From positions 276,591-340,590 of the forward strand of contig JAFEMH010002451.1 of NCBI GenBank assembly GCA_022495995.1: a stretch of DNA of 64,000 nucleotides, written 5' to 3'. Under the pieces are notes generated by a model. That model saw only the letters and a list, made by a program, of their open reading frames with translations, ran no database searches and was not told the DNA's origin. Numbering within the stretch: the stretch's first letter is position 1; each line of letters starts with the position of its first letter. The position numbers and the translations under genes were made by a program. This stretch comes from Adenophora triphylla var. japonica. Its lineage: Eukaryota > Streptophyta > Magnoliopsida > Asterales > Campanulaceae. Shown here piece by piece: positions 35,980-48,067 of the stretch.

Positions 35980-38900
35980 ATGCTAGTTCCCCTTTCCGAT
36001 TTTGTTCCGGAAGTACCTCATGCAATGGCAGGTACTGTATCTATCTTCCCTGTTTTTGTCGAATTCTGTATTTTTTTTCCTTATCTAATTCTTTTTTTTT
36101 TAAAACACAATTCCCTGACTAACAATCCTTGAAAAAAAGTATTTGCAAAAATGATCAAGTTCCATGAAACTTGCTACTTTTTTAGGATAAACTCACTAGC
36201 TAATTTCACCGAACTTGGTCATTTATTCAAATACTTTTCAAGGGTTGTTGTTTAGGGAATACTTTTTTAAAATGGAATAAACTGAGAAAAAAATCCGAAT
36301 TATGTTGAATTTAAGGCGCTTGGATGTATATTTGGTGTGTTTTGTGCATACATGCATGCAAGCAATTCACTGTTTGAGTGAATTGTTTGGTTCTGATTGT
36401 TTAATTTTCCTGGGTCATTTGATTTGTGGGCGGAAAATGGTGGTTGATTGCACCAGCAGAATCGGCTAATACAGTAGATGCTCAACCTGTCGGCGATTGG
36501 CAGTCAGCGCGCTTCATGTGGGAAATTGAGAATTTTTCTAAGTTGAATGCAGAAAAGTTGTATTCTGAAGTTTTCTATGCTGGAGGATATAAATGGTATT
36601 TGATCTCTGACTTTCTCTCTTATGATCTACAAGTTTTGCATGTACTCCCTCTGTCCCATTTCAAATTGGACATTTTAAAGTTGACACACTAATTAAAGGA
36701 AAATGCATAATATTAAGGTGTTGTATGTAAAGTGGGATAGTGGTTTTTAGTGGGTTAAATAATAATAGGGGTAGTTGTTGTCACTATGACAAGTGGTGCC
36801 ATTGACTACAAAATACAAAAAGAATTTTCTATTTTGGACTTGTCTGATTTTAAGTGAGACGCCAAAATGGGAGTTTGTCTAATTTGAAATGGGACATTGG
36901 GAGTACGTTTTTAAGTTGAACTAGGCTAGATATGTTGTGATTGATGTCTAAGATTCTTTTTGCACGGTTGGTGTTGGACAGGCGAGTTCTCATATATCCC
37001 AAAGGGAACAATGTTGATCATTTGTCAATGTATCTGGACGCTGCCGATTCTTCAACGCTGCCGTATGGCTGGACTATAGATGCTGAGTTCAGCTTAACTA
37101 TGTTCAGTCTAAACAATACAATATTTACAAAGCAAAAAGGTAATGAGCTCTTTATACTGTTTTGATTTGAAGTACTGGATAGGAGTTATCTTTCCATTTC
37201 TTGGCCAATTCTTGGACTAAAAAAATATTACTACCTTCGTCCAAAATAAATGTGTTTGTGTTTTAACTTTCTTGATAAACTTGATTGAAGTTTGACCATT
37301 TCTTAATGGAATTTTAATGATTTTTATGAAATTTTAGACTTTCATATCGACCCTTCATTAAAAACATTTTCAACCGCATTTTTTACAATTTCATGAATAT
37401 CGTTAAAATTTCATAATTTCTTTATCAAAGTTCAATAAAATTGAAAACAAAAGTCAAATTATGACATTTATTTGGGACGGAATGAGTATCAGATATAATG
37501 AAGATTAAAGAGGCAAGAAAACTCTTTTGTGACCTTTGCGAGAATTATAACCACATTCTTGCTGCCAACTTCCCTTTTGAAATATCGTCTGCGAATCGTT
37601 CATTTCAGTTTGTTAAATGTGTCTAATATATTTTGAGATGTTTTTGCTACATATCACTTTATTATAAACTGCATGAGAAATGGCGCCCTTCTTTCTGTGG
37701 ACATATGTTTTTACTTTTGTTTTATATTTTCAATCTTAATTGATGGTATTAAACCAAAATATGACAGATACTAGAATGCATCGCCTATTTTTTGTGTTAT
37801 AGTTTCTGCTCTAATAGTGCATATGTCGTGGGGAGAAAGTTTCCAATCTTTGCCCCCTTTTCGATGGAAACACTCATTATTGGTGGAGGGTGGAACAAGA
37901 TGTCCAATCAGATACATGCTAATTATGGTATACATCAAGGGATAGTTTAGAGAACATCAGTCAACCCACATAAAAACATTTCAAACCTTTTAATTTTTGA
38001 GTGCGATATCTAGATTATAGAACCTACATTTTTCATATGATTATGTGTTTGAGGATTAAAATAGATATTTATGATTTACTTCCAAACTGGTCAAAATTCT
38101 TAATTTCGAGTTCATCAGCCACGAGTTCTTCTAGGGAGAGACCAGAGAAAAATGCAATTCATATATTTAGAGCTGAAGTTTCAAAAGGATTACCTTCTTC
38201 TTGCTGTCACAGAAACTTCTTCCCCCCTTTAACATGACATGAATCGGATTATGAATATCGTTGGGGCGTTTCCTCAACAGCGACGCGCTACACTTCAAAG
38301 ACCTGGGTGTAGTGATAAGTATGCAAAGGTTGCTAGGTCGTCGCCCGGAAGCGACGCCCCATCTCTTCGCCCGGGGGTGGTGTCAAATATGCAAGGGTGC
38401 GCTACACTTCAAAGACCTGGGTGTAGTGATAAGTATGCAAAGGTTGCTAGGTCGTCGCCCTAAGCGACGCGCCATTTCTTCGCACGGGGGTGGTGTCAAA
38501 TATGCGGGTTCTCGCATCATGACGAGCGGGTAAAGAAGCTAGTCCATGGTAGGTGTAAGGGTAGTAGGATGCGCTTTGGAACTTGGAACATTGGATCATC
38601 GGCGGGGAGATCGCAGAGGTGGTGGAAGTTATGAGGAGGAGGAAGATTCACATAACGTGTTTACAGGAAACTAAGTGGGTTGAGAGAAAGCAAAAGAAAT
38701 ATCGCCTTGGGGTTTTAAGCTTTGGTACTCGTGAAAGGATAAGGGTAGAAATGGAGTGGGTATCATTATTGATAAGGAGTATATTAATGATGTGGTGGAA
38801 GTGTACAGGAAGAGCGCATCGAATTACGGGCATTAAACCGGTGATACGGGATGAGATTATAACTATTATTTCCGCCTATGCACTACAAGTAGGGTTGGAT

Positions 38901-41900
38901 GCATCTATTAAACAAGTGTTACGGGAAGATTTGGAGGAGGTAGTGCAACGAGTACCTAGTGGTGAGAAATTAGTGATTGGTGGTGATCCGAACGGACACG
39001 CTGGGTCTAATGATACGGCTTTGAGAGCATACATGGAGGTTTTGGTTTTGGAGAGAGGAATGAAGCAGAAATAGTATCCTGGACTTTGCGTTGGCATATG
39101 ACTCGAGTATAATGAACACTTGGTTTAAGAAGAGAGAATCTCACTTGGTGTCCTATAGAGTGGAGGTAATGCGAGTCGATTGACTTCTTCTTAGTAAGAA
39201 ATACTTGTAGAAAGAGTTATGCTGCATTGCAAGGTTGTTCCTAAAGCTTGAGAGCACAAAGAACTCAACATAGATCGCGGTACTTGATTTTCGAAGTAAG
39301 AGAATTTCGAGGAAGAGAAAAGCACAGGTGGACCCTAGAATCAAGTGGTGGAGACTTCAAGGGGAAAATCAACCGAAATTTGTAGCTAAGATGGTCAATA
39401 CCGGTATTTGGGCGGATAATATGGAGGATATGGATATAGATTCGACTTGGACTAAGATGGTACATACCATAAAGGAGGTGGCGAAAGAAGTCCTTGGAGA
39501 ATCTAGAGGAAATGGGCCACCAAGTAAGGACACATCATGGTGGAACGAGGAAGTAAAACAAGCAATAAAGGGCAAGAAGAATGCTACAAATTATTGGGAA
39601 AATGTAGGAGCGACGAGAACTATGAGAAGTATAAGGAAGCTAGAAGAGATGCTAAGAAAGCAGTAAGAGACGCAAGAGCAAAGGTGAATCAGAAACTTTA
39701 TGATAAGTTGGATACAAGAGAAGGGGAAAAGGACATCTAAAGACTAGCTCGTATGAGGGATAAGAGGACACGAGATATTGGGATGGTTAAATGTGTGAAG
39801 GATGTAGACCAAAGAGTTTTAGTCGGGGATAAAGAGATAAAAGATAGATGGAGTTCGTACTTTGATAACTTGTTCAATGGCGGTCAAGAGCAGGATGTTG
39901 GAGATTTAAATATCTCTTCGAGTATGGTTAATCGAGATTTTATGCGGAGAATTCGAAAGAGTGAAGTGGAGATGGCAATGAAAAAGATGAGATTGAAGAA
40001 AGCCGTTGGACCGGATGGTATACCAATTGAGGTTTGGAGATGTTTCGGGGAGAGGGGAGTAGATTGGTTAACAACGCTATTTAACAAGATATGGAGAGTT
40101 AACACAATGCCATCGAGTGGCGAAAGAGTACTCTGATCCCTTTGTATAAGAATAAAGGTGATGTCCAAGATTGTGCCTACTATCGGGGATCAAACTAATG
40201 AGCCATACTATGAAACTTTGGGAAAGAGTGATCGCACAAAGGCCGAGAAAAATTGTGGATATTTCGGATAACCAATTTGGGTTTATGCCAGGAAGATCGA
40301 CTATGGAGACAATATATCTTATGAGACAAACCATGGAGAAATATCTCGGGATCAAAAGAAAGATTTGCATATGGTTTTCATTGATTTGGAGAAGGCATAT
40401 GATAAAGTGCCAAGAGAGGTACTTTGGTGGGCATTAGCAAAGAAGGGTGTTTCAAAGAAATATATTGATATTATCAAGGACATGTATAATGGAGTTAGTA
40501 CTTGTGTACGCACTAGTGTTGGGAAGACCGAAGAGTTTCCTATAAAGATTGGAGCCGCATCAAGGTTCCGCACTTAGCCCCTTTCTTTTGCTTTGATAAT
40601 GGACGACCGACGAGGTCACCCAAGATGATATACCAAAGCGTATGCCGTTCGCAGATGATATCAGGCCGATTGATGAGACAAGAGAGGGTGTTGAAAGTAA
40701 ATTGGAGTCAGGAGACACACTTTGGAATCTCGAGGTTTTCGATTGGTAAGCAAGACAGAATATTTGGAGTGTAAGTTTAGCAGAGTTGGAAGTAGGGAGG
40801 CAGGGCGGTCACATTTGATGGAAATATTATCCAAGCTTCCGAGTTTTTTCGCTATCTTGGATCCATTATCCAAAAGGATGGAGAATTAGATGGAGATGTG
40901 GCTCATAGGATTAAAGCAGTGTGGTTGAAGTGGAAGAGTGCTACAGGTTTCTATGTGATCGCGGCATGCCCAATAGATTAAAGGGAAAATTCTACCGCAC
41001 GGCAATTAGGCCTAAGATTGCTTTACGGCACCGAATGTCGGGCCGTGAAACAAAGTTGTCACATGCATAAGATGAATGTGGCGGAGACGCGTATGCTTCG
41101 ATGGATGTGCGGTCATACAAGAAAGGATATGTTGGGAATGAGGTGATCGGAGGTAAAGTAGGAGTTGCGCCCATCGAGGATAAAATGAGGGAAAATCGTC
41201 TACCGGTGGTTCGGGACATGTTTGAGAAGGAGACCGAGCGATGCACCTGCAGAGGCCTAACAAATGGAGAAATGAGAAAATGGCGAGGGGTAGGGGAAGA
41301 CCCAAACAAACTTGGATTAGAGTAATTGAAAATGATATGAATTTACTTGGAGCCGATGAAAGTATGGTGTCAAGAGGTCGGAGCTGAGGGCAAAAATCCA
41401 TGTGGGGGGTTGATTTTTTATTTTTTACTTTTTTATTTTTATTTTTTTTATTTATTTTTGTATTTTTTTATTTATTTTTATTTTTTTAATTTAATTTAAT
41501 TTAATTTTATTATTTTTTTTTTCACGATAACATATGAGGATTCATGTTAGCCGACCCCAAATTATTTTGGGACTAAGGCTTTGTTGTTGTTGTTGTTGTT
41601 GTAATGCATTATGTGCACAGAAGGAGTATTTTTTGAAGAGGTTTTTTGGTGTGAGGATAATCGTCTCATTGAAGAGTATATGGTGGTTAGGGATGAGATG
41701 AGGATGTCTCACTTTCATTATGCTGTTGGGATTAGAAGCGTAAAGAACATTTGACTACTTTTCAAATTTTAGAGTCTGTTTTGGGCATGAAGATTCTTCA
41801 AAGTGTTGTTACGGGGATTACTATGGATAGCCAGGTCCAACCGTCCAAGTGAGTATACCTCGCTTAGTGTTCAGTGGGGTGGTGGGGGGATGAGGCCTGG

Positions 41901-42710
41901 CTCACTTGATATCTATTTGGTCATGGAGAAAGTGTAAGATTCAGATGGCTCAAAAATTTCTTATTTTCTTTGGTAGGTATACCTCGCTTAAACTGATTGA
42001 TTAGTGTAATATCCTTATCAATTATTTGACTCTATTTAAGCTCACTGTGGGTGTAGCCTTGAGGTTGGACGGGGTTATGAAATGTTTCCTTTTGAGCGGA
42101 ACGGATGAAGAGAGCAATGATCACTTGGTGGCCTGGGTTGATTTGTCCAAGTCGAGGAAGAAACAAGCAATCTCTCTCTTACCAGTGAGTGGCTTTGGTG
42201 ATTTTCCTTTTAGTTTCACTCCCTATGGCATAAAGTTAGTAGGAACAAATTTGATAGCTGGAGGAACAAATGGGATGCTGGTATTGGCCTCTATCTCACA
42301 TATGCAAGTTTTTTGAATGTTCATTGGAGCTAGACAAGAAACCCCAAGATATTTGTGTGATGTGTTGCAGGCATAATGAGACACATGAGTATCTCCTTCT
42401 CCACTGCTTGACATAAAATTTGTGGGTTTTTTTATTTGATATTCCTGGTGAGGTTAGGTTAACCCTGGTTTAATTTAGGCTCTTGTCATGGTTAAATATA
42501 TGGGTTTTGGGTCAGTAAGGTTGCAGTCTTGACTCTTGCGACAATGTTCCATGTTTAGTTCGTTATACTTGAAAGATGGCAAAGTAGTTGTAGTCGGGGA
42601 TCTACTGATAGAAAATGCCTCACATCAGCCGCAATGAGTGGCGACTATGAGAGCAGTAACATCAGCCGCAATGGTGTAACCAAAGACCGACACTACGTGG
42701 TTGAAGAATT

Positions 42711-42745
<35 letters not shown>

Positions 42746-45700
42746 ATTTAGAATGCCAAATAACAGTTGATGTAGCTGAGTGCAAAATAAATGTCCAAAA
42801 AATTTGCTCTTGATCAAGAGCAAATCTGATTATTATTATTTTATTTTTTTGGGGGGGGGGGTAGTATTTTTGTAAAGCAATTTGCATAAGAGATGTAGTA
42901 ACTACTTTGGCAATTGTCAGTCTTCTTTCGAACAAGTTTTTCAAGAGCAAACCTGATTTTTTTTTGGACATTCATTTTGGGACGGAGGTAGTAGCATTTT
43001 CGTAAAGCAATTAGCATAAGAGATGTAGTTACTACTTTGGCATTTGACAGTCTTCTTTCGAAAAGTTTTTGCCCCATGCCAACTTGTAAAGTACTTCTTG
43101 TGTCTCAAACAGAAAGTCGCACGTACCCCTTTTGGTCTAAAAAAGAGTTGGGTTTCTGAATAAGAAAACAATCTAAGTGCAATTTCATTTAGATACTAGC
43201 AAGTAAAGCCACGTTCTTAAAAAGTGTGTCGTGTACATCCTGACCTTTTTTTTGGAGGGGGGGGGGAGTCAGAATATTCTTTGTCTAACTAAAATGTAAA
43301 AGATCGTATTTTCTACCTCTAAATTGCTTTGAACCATACTCAAGTACTGCAATGATCAAAAAGGACCGTACACTTAAAGTAATGTCTACACAAATGTTCA
43401 AAACCTATAATACCCCCCCCCCCCGAGTTTCAGATCTTGATCTGAAGTTGTGTTCTAAAGACTCAATATTTTGCTGATAATGGTGCTATTTTTCCTCCTG
43501 TAGATACACAACACCAATTCAACGCAAAACAAAGAGACTGGGGATTCACTAGATTCATGCCCCTTAGTGAACTAAATGACGCTATTAGAAACCCTATTAG
43601 AAGTTATCTTCGCAAGGATACATGCTTAGTTGAAGCTGATGTTGCCGTGCGCACACACATTAATAACTGTTCAAATGACTCGAAAAAGGTAATTCGTTTT
43701 GTTTGACTTAAACATTAAGGTGCTACTTCTCGATGATACATGCATAGTTTAAGTCTTAAGATGTATGTTGAAACTAAGCTCGTGATGTTGGTTCATAGGT
43801 TGTTCGTTTTCGTTCACTGGAAAAGCCAAAGGAGGACAAGTTCTGTCTAGAGTTGTGAGTTTCTTGAAGACATAAATATTGTGGTAGTTGAATTAATATA
43901 TTTGATTTAGCTCATAGTATATTTCATCTAATTGTGTTTTGTTGTGATTTTTTAGGTCAAAATTTCACAACTATGATTATGTTGTACAAAAAGTTAGCCA
44001 GCATCTGGGTTTGGATGATCCATCTAAAATCAGACTTACCTCTCATAACTGCTACTCTCAGCAACCTAAACCTAAGCCAATCAAGTATCGAGGAGGGGAA
44101 CGTCTATCAGACATGCTGGTGCACTATAATCAGGTTATTCAAAGCAAGCCATTTCATCTCAAGTTTTCTTGTCAACAGACCCTTCTTGCTTAATTGTGAG
44201 TGAAAATGTGAAAAGTTTTCCTTTCCTGTTTCATTATGGATAGACTTCAGATATTTTGTATTATGAAGTGTTGGATATTCCTCTGCAAGAACTGCAATGT
44301 CTGAAAACCTTGGAAATTGCTTTCCACCATGCTACAGAAGAAGTAAGTTCTTAGATGACAAATTCATTTTTTAATTGGCATATTCTTTCACTAACTACTC
44401 TTGTTTAACTTCCAGGTAGTAATTCATACTATTAGTTTGTCAAAGCGAAGCACGGTGGGGGATGTTATTTGTGACCTTAAGACAAAGGTATGCCTCACAG
44501 ATTTTCGGGGAATGCACCTGTTACTCCATTTGATTATTTTGTTCCTTCAAATATCTCTGCTAAAACGTCTTGTCTTGGAATTCTGCATTTGCTTGAGAAC
44601 CTATGTGTTGTTTTTACTTCTCAGTGATTAACTAATTATCCCTGTAACATTTTTTGGATCAGGTTGAATTATCTCACCCAAATGCAGAGGTTAGACTGCT
44701 AGAGATTTTCCATCACAAAATTTACAAGGTATAGAGTGTGTTCAACTCTCTCCTTATTTTATTTTTTCTTAGGAGTAAACTTGGTAAAGAATTTATTGAA
44801 AGCAATGCTGCTTGAATCTTTTGTGGTGAATCTTTAATGATATGCAAGTTTGTCAAAATACCATCAAACTTGGCGAGTCTACTCTTCAGAGAAATCTTCA
44901 AAAAATGTGTTTCTTTTTGAAATTGCTTTGTAGGTATACTGACACACATTGGTAAGCATTGTTCTTGCTGCATCTTTGTATTTTATAGGTTGTTAAACTT
45001 ATAACGTCCTTTAAGGTTAAACGTTCCATGTCATGCACTTTCCTAACATAGAATCGAGAACAAATTCAAGATCTATCTAATTTGACCTACGAATATCAAT
45101 TTATGCGGAAATTCCAATAGATCTCATCTGGTACTATGATTTGAATGAATAAACAATGAAATCGCCCTAACCTTAGCGAAAGCACTTGATTTTCGCCCTT
45201 CCTTTATCAAAGACTTTCAAGCTCTCTTCTATAGGAAGGGAAAACTATCGATGTAGGATCTCGTTCTAAGTAAAGTAGAATATCGACTTTCTTTCCACTT
45301 TATCAAACTAGAGTAAGGTAGTGAAGTCAAATATGCCTTAAGAGATTCGAATATGCAAGAAAGCCAATAGGCGCTCGTGATCTTCCTTGATTTCAGGAAT
45401 GAGTAAATACTATACATGTAACAACTATCTTCAAATAGGCTGTCTTTGAAGGCGTAGGTGTCTTTTCATTTTAATGTAGTTGGTGCTTTTCCATTTAATT
45501 GCATACAAAGGTAGAATTTTGTACAGAGTTATAGGCTGTGATGCTTGGACTCGCCATTTTAGTAAGCGCCAGCACCAAATATTCGACACTGATACTGGGT
45601 AATTGGGCCGACGACGCGGCTGCCAGAGAAAGCGGTCTTGGCTTGGTGTTGTAGATCTGAGATGGTCGCCGACGCTTGAACACCACACAAATTGGCTCGA

Positions 45701-48034
45701 TTGTTGAGATTGTCGAGGTTGCCGTTGTTGATAGGTGAAGGCGGTTGGAGTCGTCGGTCGGTGAAGGACGCCGGGTCGTCGATTGGTGAAGGACGATGCT
45801 TGAAGATCGCAAGATAGAAAGTGAAGAGGCATTATGTATCACCCGTGCCATTTCCTAGACGTATTTTGAGGCATAAGAAGGAGAAACAAATGTCGGAGTA
45901 ATGGACATGTTTTCAAAAGTTAGCATTAATCTCCCATTGTTGAAGGTTATTAAAAACATTTGCTTATGCCAAGTTTTTCAAAGAAATTAATTCTAAAAAG
46001 CATAGGTATGGAAAAGATGAGAAAGTCGTTGGTGAAAGCGGGCCTTTCACCCATACTCATTCAAAAATGGGAGAGCTTACTTATCCATTTCGAGAGAGTT
46101 GCTACCTATGTGTTCTGATTCATTTACTACAAGAAAGCCACTATTCCAAGCGCAGGTCGAGATTGAAAGGCAAGAAGGAGTGTTCAAGCTGTATATGGTT
46201 CCCAGTTATGCTTCTTTCCTCTCATCCATTGTCATTGCTTCACTTCATAAGAAGACTAGGTTATTCTCATTCCAAATTTTTGATCCATCAACGCAGAAGG
46301 CGGTTAGGCGAAGCTATAAATTAGTGGCTTCTATCGTGCTATTCTTGACATAGGTAGGCGACAAAGACGAGGGATCTCTCTCGCTATGTATGGTTGCTGC
46401 TTGCGAGAAGCGTCTCTTCCGTGAATATGTTGCAGCGGCATTCTCTCCTCCTCTCAATTCAGCCATACAAGCCTTTATAGTTATCCTATACGTTATGTGC
46501 TTAGTTACACGACTTCGACTCTGGGCGGCCCCCCTTTACCAACTATCCTTCTTTTCTTTCCGCGGACAGTTGATCTTGAGCATATAAACCAAGTGAGGTT
46601 TAAACACTACCTATAAGGGATTAAGGATGCTTAAATTGATGTAATTATAATATCTGGGGCATAGACGAGTTTTTATACTAACGAGGACGTGATATGTTGA
46701 TAGATGGTATTTGATATATCACTCCTACCCTTTTATTCCTTTCTCGTCAGTCGCACGACTCAGTTGCTGTATGAAGAGATAAGTATTTGACGGGCTTCGA
46801 GGACGTGATATGGTAAGAGATATTCCTATATTGACCGAGCGGGAGATGTTGGACTTGGAGTATTTTAGTCCCATAATGATATATTCAAATATGGGATAAT
46901 AATTGTTGTTGGATAAGATGACTCTGTCCGCCCCCATGGGAACACAGAGGAGAGAGAAAGTGAAACGTAAAGAGACAAACCCGAAGGGGGCGGGAGGAGA
47001 GAGAAAGACAAACACAAAGGGTTTCCTTGGGTTGGGACTTGAGAAGTGGGATACAACTGTTAAAGGCTATCAAAATTTTTGACTTTGCCCAATATTTTTA
47101 ATACTAGCATTTTTAATACGGAGTAATAGCAAACTAAAAATTGACTTTTTGGTTGTTGGTGGGATTGTAATTATTATACTTCCTGTCCCATAAAACATTC
47201 CATAAAGAATGTTACTTTTTTTTAGTAGGTGTATTTACTTTTTTAAAATATGAATTTATTAATTTTTATCATATTTTGTTATATGCCGAGTCCAAACTTG
47301 ACATTCGGATCCTTCTAATCCGTGTCCCCGAGTCCTTAATTTTGAGATTTGAAGTATCCGACACTCGGATCCGTACCCGTGCCGGACACTTGTATCCGAG
47401 TCCGAGCATCATAGGTTATAGGTGTATTCTCTTTTTTGCTGATTCTATCTATATTTAGCATTCTTTAAAAAATCCCAGGGGGTTTAGAAAGATTGAAAAT
47501 GCATGGCTTCAAGATCTTGGCTTCACTTGCTGCCAAATAAATATCAAGTGCAATTTTGTTATGAAGCTATTATCAAGTTAGTTAGGCTCCGTTTGTTTGG
47601 CCGTAAAACATTTTTCGGAAAACGTTTTCCGGAAAATAACTTGTTTTACGCGATTTGGTTAGCCCCCGGAAAATGTTTTCCGGAAAATAACTCGTTTTCC
47701 GCTGTTTGGTTGCCTAAGTAAAACGTTTTCCGGAAAACATTTTACGCCCTTCCTAAGTAAAACGACCTACTGACCTTGTCCTAAGTAAAACATTTTCCGG
47801 AAAATGGAGGCCTTAATGTACAACTCATATTACGCCCGGTATAACATAATAATAATAATTAAAAAAAAAATTTAACTGCCCCCCACCCCCAAATTTTTTT
47901 TTTTTTTTCTCAGAATCACCCACCCCCTCGCCTACCCCACCCCCCAAAATTTTTTTTGGTAACGCCACCCCCCCCACCCCCCTTTCAATTTTTTTTGTAA
48001 TGCCCACCCACCTCCACTCACCCCCCCCTCCCAA

Positions 48035-48067
<33 letters not shown>

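Larger units (their letters stand above)
38240..41605 (+). mobile_element. RTE-type LINE in intron 3
   Basis: It carries an apurinic endonuclease remnant, a reverse transcriptase remnant, and a 3' end with ccgaccccaaat, ttttgggactaaggc and a (ttg)n tail at 41580-41600. That 3' end is typical of plant RTE-clade LINEs. It sits in the sense orientation of the host gene. The 5' border is approximate. No clear target duplication was found. Confidence 0.8.

Noticed and set aside
43415..43430. Poly-C run as possible regulatory site
   Set aside because: A simple homopolymer inside an intron with no supporting context.
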